The notes under the pieces: model-generated
Told to the model about the DNA's origin: nothing
The model's input: only the letters and a program-made list of their open reading frames with translations
The model's database searches: none
Program-made: the position numbers and the translations under genes
Assembly: GCA_903820955.1 (NCBI GenBank)
Contig: CAIJJH010000124.1
Location: 1 to 6,620, forward strand
Reading direction: 5' to 3'
From: an uncultured Micrococcales bacterium
GTDB taxonomy: Bacteria; Actinomycetota; Actinomycetes; Actinomycetales; Microbacteriaceae
Length of the DNA: 6,620 nucleotides
Part shown: piece after piece, positions 1-6,029 of the stretch
How the letters are laid out: every line of letters starts with the position of its first letter
Position numbering within the stretch: position 1 is the first letter of the stretch

Positions 1-628
1 ATCTATGTGCGGCCTGATCGAGTTCAGCGAAATACAGGTAGCAGATGGTTCCATTGGTCTTCGCGATGGCCTGCGCTGCCAAAACTCGACCGTTGAGGTC
101 TGCAATTCCGGAGAATTTGGCTCCAGACATCGATAACGCTGTAAAACCGGTCGCTGCGTACTCGGGAGAGGCAACCATGTGTGCGACTACTCCCGCTTTG
201 ACCGCCAGCTCGAAGACGGTTGTGTTCGGTTGCCAGCTTCTAGCTTCTTCGTCGTTTTCCCAGCCCGTGAGCATGTTTTTAGGTTTGTCAGCTGAGTCGA
301 GCACCTGATAGCCAAGAATGCCGTGTTCACCAGCGCGAAGACCTGTTCCCAAGCTGGCCAGGCTTACTGCAGTGGTGCTCGGAAACCCGCAGCGAATGCC
401 TTGTGAGCCAGAAGCTTCAAGCATTCTGGATAGGTTTCGGGCGTGGCCGGAGTTTTGTTGAAGATTTACGAGGCCGAGACCATCGATCAGAACGACCACA
501 GCGGACTTTACGCGCGGTAGCTTCAGCCGGTTAGCCTCTCCCCCGATGATCGCACCAAGAGCGCTAATCAACACGTCAGAGAGCCTCCCGACATCCTTTG
601 GGGCACGCGGTAGCATCGTCAGAGTCAT
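1..628 (-). CDS. Alkaline phosphatase superfamily protein (nucleotide pyrophosphatase/phosphodiesterase-like), 3' end missing
   Basis: The first 209 residues are present; the gene runs off the left edge, so the C-terminal metal ligands are not visible. Seen: a hydrophobic strand ending in Asp (VVVLIDGLG, Asp49), the usual first metal ligand; FPSTTAVSLASLGTG at 82-96, whose Thr85 or Thr86 is the likely nucleophile; GEHGILGY at 100-107; and LDQAAH at 203-208, where Asp204 and His208 form a second metal pair. This order is typical of the type I phosphodiesterase/nucleotide pyrophosphatase branch, which hydrolyses phosphodiester or phosphoanhydride bonds with two metal ions. The substrate cannot be named. 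No signal peptide is evident, so it is probably cytoplasmic. The ATG at 628 is chosen because no other ATG or GTG lies close upstream in frame; GGTGGG abuts it, an awkward spacing for a ribosome binding site, and an ATG four codons in (616) is an alternative. It is divergent from parC with a 27-bp gap; a TACTCT hexamer (646-651, minus strand) is a weak -10 candidate. Confidence 0.85.
   Translation of the reverse strand, partial: MTLTMLPRAPKDVGRLSDVLISALGAIIGGEANRLKLPRVKSAVVVLIDGLGLVNLQQNSGHARNLSRMLEASGSQGIRCGFPSTTAVSLASLGTGLRAGEHGILGYQVLDSADKPKNMLTGWENDEEARSWQPNTTVFELAVKAGVVAHMVASPEYAATGFTALSMSGAKFSGIADLNGRVLAAQAIAKTNGTICYLYFAELDQAAHR
588..616 (+). promoter_or_regulatory. Candidate parC promoter
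   Basis: CCGACA (588-593), a 17-bp spacer and TAGCAT (611-616) fit a housekeeping sigma factor promoter (four of six bases to TTGACA; TAnnnT for -10). It would start transcription near 623, giving a leader of about 33 nt before parC. It lies inside the first codons of the divergent phosphatase gene, which is expected because only 27 bp separate the two starts. This is pattern matching only. Confidence 0.4.
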
Positions 629-655
629 CCCACCAAGTGTGCCACAGAGTAAGAA

Positions 656-3067
656 ATGACCAGTCAGAAACCCGAAGAGCGAATCGTAGACATCGACCTA
701 AGAGTCGAGATGCAAGAGTCGTTTCTTGAATACTCGTACTCGGTCATCTACGCGCGCGCTCTGCCAGACGCCCGAGACGGTCTAAAACCGGTCCACCGCC
801 GCATTATTTACCAGATGGGTGAAATGGGTCTGCGACCAGATCGCGGGCACGTAAAGTCAGCTCGCGTAACTGGCGAGGTCATGGGAAAGCTACACCCGCA
901 CGGAGACGGCGCTATTTACGACGCCCTGGTTCGCATGTCGCAGCCGTTTACTCTTCGCGTCCCTCTGATCGATGGCCACGGCAACTTTGGCTCGCTCGAC
1001 GATGGGCCAGCTGCCGCCCGTTACACCGAGGCGCGCTTAGCCGCAGCCGCTATGGCCATGAACGAGGGCTTGGACGAAGACACCGTAGATTTCAAACCCA
1101 ATTACGACGCGCAATTGACCGAGCCCGAGGTACTACCGGCAGGATTCCCGAACCTCCTTGTCAACGGTTCCGCAGGCATCGCGGTTGGTATGGCAACGAA
1201 TATGCCGCCGCACAACATGCGAGAGGTGGTTGCGGCCGCGCGCTTCCTGCTAGAGAATCCAGAAGCCACCACGAAGCAACTCATGAAGTATGTTCCTGGA
1301 CCAGACCTACCGACCGGCGGAATCGTCGTTGGTCTAGACGGCGTTGCCGAGGCCTACGAGACCGGAAGAGGCGCTTTTAAGACCAGGGCGCGAGTCAGCG
1401 TTGAAAGTGTTTCCCCAAGAAAACTCGGGCTCGTGGTGACCGAGCTCCCCTACCTGATCGGACCCGAAAAGGTCATCGAGAAGATCAAGGAGGGCGTGAA
1501 CAATAAACGCCTGCAAGGTATCGCCGATGTCACCGACCTCACCGACAGAACCAACGGCTTGAAACTGGTTATCGAGCTCAAGACTGGCTTCGACCCGCAG
1601 GTGGTTTTGGATCTTCTCTACCGCTTCACCCCGATGGAAGACTCGTTCAGCATCAACAACGTTGCTTTGGTGAATGGTCGTCCACAGGTCTTAGGCCTCA
1701 AGGAGCTACTTGGCGTCTACCTGGCTCACCGGGTCACAGTCACACGTCGTCGATCCAAAAACCGTTTAGGCAAGCGTCAGGCGCGGCTGCACCTAGTTGA
1801 TGGCCTGCTAGTTGCCATTCTTTCCATCGACGAGGTAATCCAAGTTATTAGGTCGAGCGACGAGGCTGACGAGGCGAGAACTCGGCTACGCCAGGTCTTC
1901 GACTTGTCCGAAGAGCAAGCGGAGTACATCCTGGAGTTGCGCCTTCGCAGACTCACCAAATTCTCAAAAATCGAGCTGGACGCCGAAGCCGACAAGCTTC
2001 GTGAAGAAATCACCGAGCTTGAAAGGATCCTCAGCGATGATGCCATCTTGAGGAGCCTCGTTGCCGATGAGATGGCCGAGGTAGCCAAGGTTTACGGTGA
2101 CGATCGTCGAACCGAACTCCGCACCGAAACCGATGAAGTGAAGCCAGTTTCGAACGCCAAGGCCGTGGGCATGAGCGCCGAGCTAGCAGACACCGATTGT
2201 GTGATCACCCTGACCAGCTCGGGAATCCTAGCCCGTTCAGACTCCTCCGTTGCGACCTCTGATGGAGCCAAGCGTAAGAAGCACGACGCAATTGCAATAA
2301 GAATTCATACCTCAACGCGCAAGGATCTTGGCTTCGCCACGTCCACTGGTCGGATGTTACGCATCCACGTCGGCGATGTGCCAACCACGGGTGAGGATTT
2401 TGACTCTGGTAGCGGAGTGAAAATCGCAGAATTTCTCGGGCTCAAGAACGAGCTAGTGCTTGGTGTATTCGACATTTCGGGTGATTCAGAGTTACTGCTC
2501 GGCACTGCAAGTGGAGTCGTAAAGCGAGTCGCGGCTGACTACCCATCTAAGGACGAATTCGAACTCATCTCTCTCAAGGATGGCGACACCGTCATCGGGG
2601 TTGTCTCTGCCGAGAACGCAACCGAATGCGTGTTCATAACCTCGGACGCGCAGCTGTTGCGATTCGACGCAGGCGCTCTTCGTGCACAAGGAAGAGCCGC
2701 CTCTGGAGTCGCCGGAATCAACATCGCCGATGCAGCAAAGGCAATCTTCTTCGGCAAGATTGGCGACCCCGAAGCCGCCTTCGTAATTACATCTGCCAAC
2801 AGCTCAGAGGCGTTGGCCGGTACAGACGCCGGTAGCACCAAGGTTTCCGAACTTTCCGAGTTCCCTTCGAAGGGCCGCGCTACCGGCGGAGTTCGTGCTC
2901 AGAAGTTTGTGCGCAACGAAGACCAGCTCTATTTCGCTCAGGTGGTTCAAGGCGAGCCGATGGCAGTTGCCTCAGATGGTAAGCCGGTCGAACTTCCGCA
3001 GGTCGCAAAGCGCGATGCCAGCGGCTCGGTCATCGGAGCGGTTATCGGATCTGTCGGAACCAGGTAA
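656..3067 (+). CDS. parC: DNA topoisomerase IV subunit A (ParC, GyrA-like breakage-reunion subunit)
   Basis: An 803-residue subunit of a type IIA topoisomerase that breaks and rejoins both DNA strands and, with ParE, decatenates chromosomes and relaxes supercoils. Seen: the N-terminal signature ALPDARDGLKPVHRRI (35-50); quinolone-pocket helix GKLHPHGDGAIYD (77-89); catalytic Tyr123 preceded by Arg122 in AARYTEARL; the DNA-intercalating Ile175 in GSAGIAVGMATNMPPHN; a tower and coiled-coil region to about 480; and a C-terminal beta-pinwheel of five or six degenerate blades (about 500-790), with repeats such as CVITLTSSGILARSD and LLLGTASGVVKRV. No canonical GyrA box (QRRGGKG) is present, which favours ParC over GyrA; the nearest sequence is KGRATGGVRAQ at 739-749. 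The start is firm: an in-frame TAA lies two codons upstream, and a weak AGAG at 646-649 may serve as ribosome binding site. Gly85 replaces the Ser/Ala usual at the first quinolone-resistance position; Asp89 is kept. The gene converges on parE and is not in an operon with it. Confidence 0.93.
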   Translation: MTSQKPEERIVDIDLRVEMQESFLEYSYSVIYARALPDARDGLKPVHRRIIYQMGEMGLRPDRGHVKSARVTGEVMGKLHPHGDGAIYDALVRMSQPFTLRVPLIDGHGNFGSLDDGPAAARYTEARLAAAAMAMNEGLDEDTVDFKPNYDAQLTEPEVLPAGFPNLLVNGSAGIAVGMATNMPPHNMREVVAAARFLLENPEATTKQLMKYVPGPDLPTGGIVVGLDGVAEAYETGRGAFKTRARVSVESVSPRKLGLVVTELPYLIGPEKVIEKIKEGVNNKRLQGIADVTDLTDRTNGLKLVIELKTGFDPQVVLDLLYRFTPMEDSFSINNVALVNGRPQVLGLKELLGVYLAHRVTVTRRRSKNRLGKRQARLHLVDGLLVAILSIDEVIQVIRSSDEADEARTRLRQVFDLSEEQAEYILELRLRRLTKFSKIELDAEADKLREEITELERILSDDAILRSLVADEMAEVAKVYGDDRRTELRTETDEVKPVSNAKAVGMSAELADTDCVITLTSSGILARSDSSVATSDGAKRKKHDAIAIRIHTSTRKDLGFATSTGRMLRIHVGDVPTTGEDFDSGSGVKIAEFLGLKNELVLGVFDISGDSELLLGTASGVVKRVAADYPSKDEFELISLKDGDTVIGVVSAENATECVFITSDAQLLRFDAGALRAQGRAASGVAGINIADAAKAIFFGKIGDPEAAFVITSANSSEALAGTDAGSTKVSELSEFPSKGRATGGVRAQKFVRNEDQLYFAQVVQGEPMAVASDGKPVELPQVAKRDASGSVIGAVIGSVGTR

Positions 3068-3069
3068 AA

Positions 3070-5151
3070 CTAAGCGTCGATTCTCTCGGTATCAAAATCG
3101 TCCGCCGAATTGATGATGAAATCTCGTCTAGGGGCAACTTCATTGCCCATAAGTAGCTCGAATACCTGCTCGACTGCATCGGCATCGTCAACGGTTACTC
3201 GCCTCAAAACGCGATGTTCGCGGTCCATCGTCGTTTCGGCCAACTGATCGGCATCCATTTCGCCCAAACCCTTGTAACGCTGAATTGGTTCCTGGTAGCG
3301 CTTGCCGCTGGCTTTGAGCTTCGCTAGGAGTGTCTCGAGCTCGGCTTGCGAATAGGTGTAAATCGCCTCGTTGGGCTTGCTGCCGTGATTTATCACCATT
3401 ACCCGGTGAAGAGGCGGTACGGCGGCGAACACGCGTCCTGCCTCCACAAGAGGACGCATGTACCTAAAAAACAGGGTGAGCAAAAGGGTTCGAATGTGTG
3501 CACCATCGACGTCCGCGTCCGACATCAGAATGATTTTGCCGTAGCGAGCAGAGTCGAGGTCGAAGCTTCGACCCGAGCCGGCACCAATCACCTGAATGAT
3601 TGATGCACATTCGGTGTTGGAAAGCATGTCACTAACCGAAGCCTTCTGCACGTTGAGAATCTTGCCGCGAATTGGAAGCAGAGCCTGAAACTCGCTGTTG
3701 CGAGCGAGTTTGGCTGTGCCCAGAGCCGAATCTCCCTCTACGATGAACAGCTCCGAAACCTCGGTCTCTTGCGTGCGGCAATCGACCAGCTTGGTCGGGA
3801 GAGATGAAGACTCGAGTGCATTTTTACGGCGCTGTGTCTCTTTGTGAGTTCTTGCGGAGATTCGTGACTTCATCTCCGAGACGACCTTCTCTAAGAGAAG
3901 CGCAGATTGAGCCTTGTCGTCGCGTTTGGAACTGGTTAGGCGCTCGGAAAGAGCCTCGGCGACGATGTTGGCAACGATGTTCTTAACGGCCGGTGTTCCC
4001 AGAATCTCTTTGGTCTGGCCCTCGAACTGTGGCTCGGCAAGTCGCACCGCAACAACTGCCGTCATTCCCGCGAACGCGTCCTCTTTTTCGACCTTGTCGT
4101 TGCCAAGCTTTAGCTTGCGACTATTTAGGTCTATCTGGGTGCGCAGCGCCTTAAGCACCGCCTGATCGAATCCCGCTAGGTGGGTTCCACCCTTTGGTGT
4201 CGAGATTATGTTGACGAATGACTTGACTTCGGTCTCATAGCCGATGCCCCAGCGAATTGCTACTTCAACCTCGCAGTTGCGCTCGACATCGCGAGACTCC
4301 ATGTTGCCCGATTCATTGAGCACGGGAACGGTTTCGGTGAACGAACCGTTGCCGCTGAGTCGCCAGGTGGAGGTAAGGGCGGCGTCTTTTGCCAGGTAGT
4401 CGGCAAACTCAACCAGCCCGCCATCGAACTTGAATTGGTGAACCTCGGGCTCTTGCGGTCGCTCGTCGGTGATCTTTAGCCCGAGACCAGGCACCAGAAA
4501 CGCGGTCTGGCGCGCCCTGCCAAGCAACTCGTCTACAACGAAGTTTGCGTCCTTGACAAAGATTTGAGGGTCGGCCCAGTACCGCACCCGAGTACCTGTA
4601 ACACCCTTGGCAACCTTGCCGATTTCGCGCAAAACGCTTGATTCCTCGAATGGGCTGAACTTGTTGGTAGGTGCTATGCCGCCAGCATCATCGAAAGTTC
4701 CAGGTTCACCCCGGCGAAAAGACATCGCGTAGGTCTTGCCATCGCGATCCACTTCGACATCGAGACGTTCCGAAAGCGCGTTGACAACCGAGGCGCCAAC
4801 GCCGTGGAGACCGCCAGAGGCCGCGTACGAACCAGAGCCGAACTTGCCGCCGGCGTGGAGCTTGGTAAACACAACTTCGACACCGCTGAGTCCGGTCTTC
4901 GGCTCGATATCAACTGGAACACCACGAGCCTTGTCTCGTACCTCGACGCTGCCGTCCTTGTGCAGTTGAATCTCGATCGACGTACCGTGGCCGGCAAGGG
5001 CTTCGTCAACCGAGTTGTCGATGATTTCCCAAAGGCAGTGCATAAGCCCACGAGAGTCTGTGGAGCCGATATACATGCCGGGTCGCTTGCGAACCGCCTC
5101 GAGCCCCTCTAGGACGCTTAGGTGTCTGGCTGAATAATCGGTGTTTGGCAC
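3070..5151 (-). CDS. parE: DNA topoisomerase IV subunit B (ParE, GyrB-like ATPase subunit)
   Basis: A 693-residue ATPase subunit that partners ParC and drives strand passage by ATP-dependent dimerisation. Seen: GHKL ATPase with RKRPGMYIGST (21-31), WEIIDNSVDEALAG (41-54; general base Glu42, Mg ligand Asn46), DKARGVP (73-79, where most relatives have DNGRGIP), the ATP lid GGLHGVGASVVNALS (113-127) and Arg136; the transducer domain with GGTHLAGF (321-328) and the QTK loop Lys381; TOPRIM with VEGDSALG (471-478) and SDADVDGAH (544-552; metal ligands Asp545, Asp547, Asp549); PIRGKILNV (493-501); and C-terminal QRYKGLGEMD (624-633). EGDSALG, where GyrB usually has EGDSAGG, together with the ParC-type neighbour, favours ParE. 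The start is GTG at 5151: an in-frame TAG four codons upstream excludes a longer protein, and family members begin at this point. There is no Shine-Dalgarno sequence, so the mRNA is probably leaderless. The stop is 2 bp from the convergent parC stop, leaving no room for an intergenic terminator. Confidence 0.94.
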   Translation of the reverse strand: MPNTDYSARHLSVLEGLEAVRKRPGMYIGSTDSRGLMHCLWEIIDNSVDEALAGHGTSIEIQLHKDGSVEVRDKARGVPVDIEPKTGLSGVEVVFTKLHAGGKFGSGSYAASGGLHGVGASVVNALSERLDVEVDRDGKTYAMSFRRGEPGTFDDAGGIAPTNKFSPFEESSVLREIGKVAKGVTGTRVRYWADPQIFVKDANFVVDELLGRARQTAFLVPGLGLKITDERPQEPEVHQFKFDGGLVEFADYLAKDAALTSTWRLSGNGSFTETVPVLNESGNMESRDVERNCEVEVAIRWGIGYETEVKSFVNIISTPKGGTHLAGFDQAVLKALRTQIDLNSRKLKLGNDKVEKEDAFAGMTAVVAVRLAEPQFEGQTKEILGTPAVKNIVANIVAEALSERLTSSKRDDKAQSALLLEKVVSEMKSRISARTHKETQRRKNALESSSLPTKLVDCRTQETEVSELFIVEGDSALGTAKLARNSEFQALLPIRGKILNVQKASVSDMLSNTECASIIQVIGAGSGRSFDLDSARYGKIILMSDADVDGAHIRTLLLTLFFRYMRPLVEAGRVFAAVPPLHRVMVINHGSKPNEAIYTYSQAELETLLAKLKASGKRYQEPIQRYKGLGEMDADQLAETTMDREHRVLRRVTVDDADAVEQVFELLMGNEVAPRRDFIINSADDFDTERIDA

Positions 5152-5157
5152 TTGGCA

Positions 5158-5163
5158 ATGCTA
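5158..5163 (-). promoter_or_regulatory. Probable -10 element of a leaderless parE promoter
   Basis: Read on the minus strand, TAGCAT is followed by exactly six bases (TGCCAA) and then the GTG start of parE. A TAnnnT hexamer ending six to seven bases before the start codon is the usual architecture of leaderless genes in Actinobacteria, and parE has no ribosome binding site. No good -35 is seen at 17 bp (GGCCTA at 5181-5186), which is common in this phylum. Confidence 0.55.
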
Positions 5164-5178
5164 TTCGCCGATAGCGAA
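5164..5178. repeat. Small inverted repeat in the parE promoter spacer
   Basis: TTCGC (5164-5168) and GCGAA (5174-5178) are perfect 5-bp inverted arms around a 5-base loop, CGATA. The element directly adjoins the parE -10 hexamer, inside the -10/-35 spacer, where a bound repressor or activator could act. Five-base arms occur often by chance, so an operator role is only a suggestion. The remaining intergenic sequence up to 5229 shows no clear TAnnnT at leaderless distance from the plus-strand gene that follows. Confidence 0.25.
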
Positions 5179-5229
5179 ATTAGGCCGTATCTGCGCTCCT
5201 ATGTCGGATGTCTGTGTTTCGATAGAGAC

Positions 5230-5439
5230 ATGGAAGACACAGTAGTAGCACCAGAAACCAAGCCCGCACTGACAGCCGAAGACCGCTGCGACGTCTGTGG
5301 AGCACAAGCCTACATTCGTGCAAGCCTTGCAACTGGTGAACTATTTTTCTGCGGCCACCACGGTGCCGAGAACAAGCCGAAGCTTGAGGCAATCGTGCTC
5401 GACTGGCACGACGAAACCGATCGACTACTTACTCGTTAG
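5230..5439 (+). CDS. Small zinc-ribbon-like protein, DUF7455 type
   Basis: A 69-residue protein resembling the DUF7455 proteins found next to parE and often sigA in Actinobacteria; no function is established. Seen: a disordered acidic N-terminus, then LTAEDRCDVCGAQAYIRASL (14-33), a short turn, GELFFCGHHG (36-45) and an acidic C-terminal helix. Cys20 and Cys23 (CxxC) with Cys41 and His44 (CxxH) make a plausible single zinc site, as in rubredoxin-like knuckles. ATG at 5230 is chosen because the family begins a little before LTAxDRC; the frame stays open upstream to a TTG at 5152, but that extension would lie across the parE promoter and looks unlike protein of this family. No good ribosome binding site is seen, so it may be leaderless. 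It is divergent from parE by 78 bp, and its stop overlaps the stop of the convergent gatD-like gene by 4 bp. A regulatory or nucleic-acid-binding role is only a guess from the zinc motif. Confidence 0.82.
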   Translation: MEDTVVAPETKPALTAEDRCDVCGAQAYIRASLATGELFFCGHHGAENKPKLEAIVLDWHDETDRLLTR

Positions 5440-6029
5440 TTATTCGCAGCCGCAGCAAATGCGTCTGCTTGTCTTGAATTCTCGCTTGGTGTAACAACAA
5501 CCCCCATACGACTCAGCAGCAGGTCTGCGAGCTCGGGAGTTCGAGCCAATACCGGGCCGTGAACCATTGTGCAGATGAATGCTTCGCCCAAGGCGCTCAC
5601 CAATGGAAGATCGGTATCCGAATTAACGTAGCCGTGAATCCTGGGCAACGTATCGGTCGAGGCGATATCTGCATAATCACTTAGTCGCGCACCGCGCGCG
5701 AAATCTGGAACCAAGAGTTCGTAGCCACTACCAACGGCCAATCCTGGCAATCCTGCCTTCGCTAGTTCACGCACGGCCGACTGAACCGCGTCATGCATTG
5801 AACTGAAGCTTTGCATTGCCGCGGTAGAGCCGTGACCGACTAGCAAAAACTTGCCAGCGGGGTCATTAGTAAAGCCGACGCTGAGTTCTTCGAAATCTTT
5901 CTCGGTAGTCAACTCGACAACCTCAGACGCGATCCCTTGCCATTCCAGCCTCTTTTGAAGTACCAAAATGTTTGCTTGATCGCCGTTGAGATTCAATCGA
6001 TCCGGAAACAGTGTGTAAAAACTGATCAT
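5436..6029 (-). CDS. GatD-like glutamine amidotransferase subunit lacking the catalytic cysteine
   Basis: A 197-residue CobB/CobQ-like class I amidotransferase homologue. True GatD (about 240 residues) hydrolyses glutamine and passes ammonia to MurT, which amidates the D-Glu alpha-carboxyl of lipid II at the inner membrane face. Family marks seen: FYTLFPDRLNLNGDQANILVLQKR (in 4-27) and TMVHGPVLARTPELADLLL (154-172), whose His157 aligns with the catalytic His (His189 of S. aureus GatD). The nucleophile elbow, normally close to AVCGGYQLLG, reads AVGSGYELLV (98-107): Gly100 replaces Cys and Glu104 replaces Gln. The usual GGGQD-type loop reads GHGSTAAMQ (65-73), and the FENHGG segment of about 25-30 residues before the final His is absent. 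The sole cysteine, Cys153, lies outside the elbow. Glutaminase activity is therefore unlikely. The start at 6029 is supported by AGGAGGT six bases upstream; a TTG at 6053 is rejected. It overlaps murT as ATGA, so translation is coupled. It could be a structural pseudo-glutaminase that keeps MurT folded. Confidence 0.85.
   Translation of the reverse strand: MISFYTLFPDRLNLNGDQANILVLQKRLEWQGIASEVVELTTEKDFEELSVGFTNDPAGKFLLVGHGSTAAMQSFSSMHDAVQSAVRELAKAGLPGLAVGSGYELLVPDFARGARLSDYADIASTDTLPRIHGYVNSDTDLPLVSALGEAFICTMVHGPVLARTPELADLLLSRMGVVVTPSENSRQADAFAAAANN

Noticed and set aside
45..308. 87-codon plus-strand open frame opposite the phosphatase gene
   Set aside because: It is antisense to a gene with clear metal-binding motifs; the protein has no recognisable features.
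656..3067. Annotation as gyrase subunit A
   Set aside because: No canonical GyrA box is present and the neighbouring B subunit has ParE-type EGDSALG; a hybrid or gyrase-like activity cannot be wholly excluded without the rest of the genome.
3040..3130. Bidirectional terminator between parC and parE
   Set aside because: No GC-rich hairpin followed by a T tract was found on either strand around the junction.
4674..5051. 125-codon open frame on the minus strand inside parE
   Set aside because: It lies wholly within the strongly supported ATPase domain of parE in another frame, with no recognisable motif or ribosome binding site.
5152..5229. 26-residue N-terminal extension of the zinc-ribbon protein from TTG 5152
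   Set aside because: It would run through the parE promoter and shows none of the family's conserved sequence; ATG 5230 gives the expected length.
5436..6029. The gatD-like gene as a pseudogene or frameshifted copy
   Set aside because: The frame is uninterrupted, both terminal motifs are conserved, and it has a strong ribosome binding site and coupled start; only active-site residues differ.
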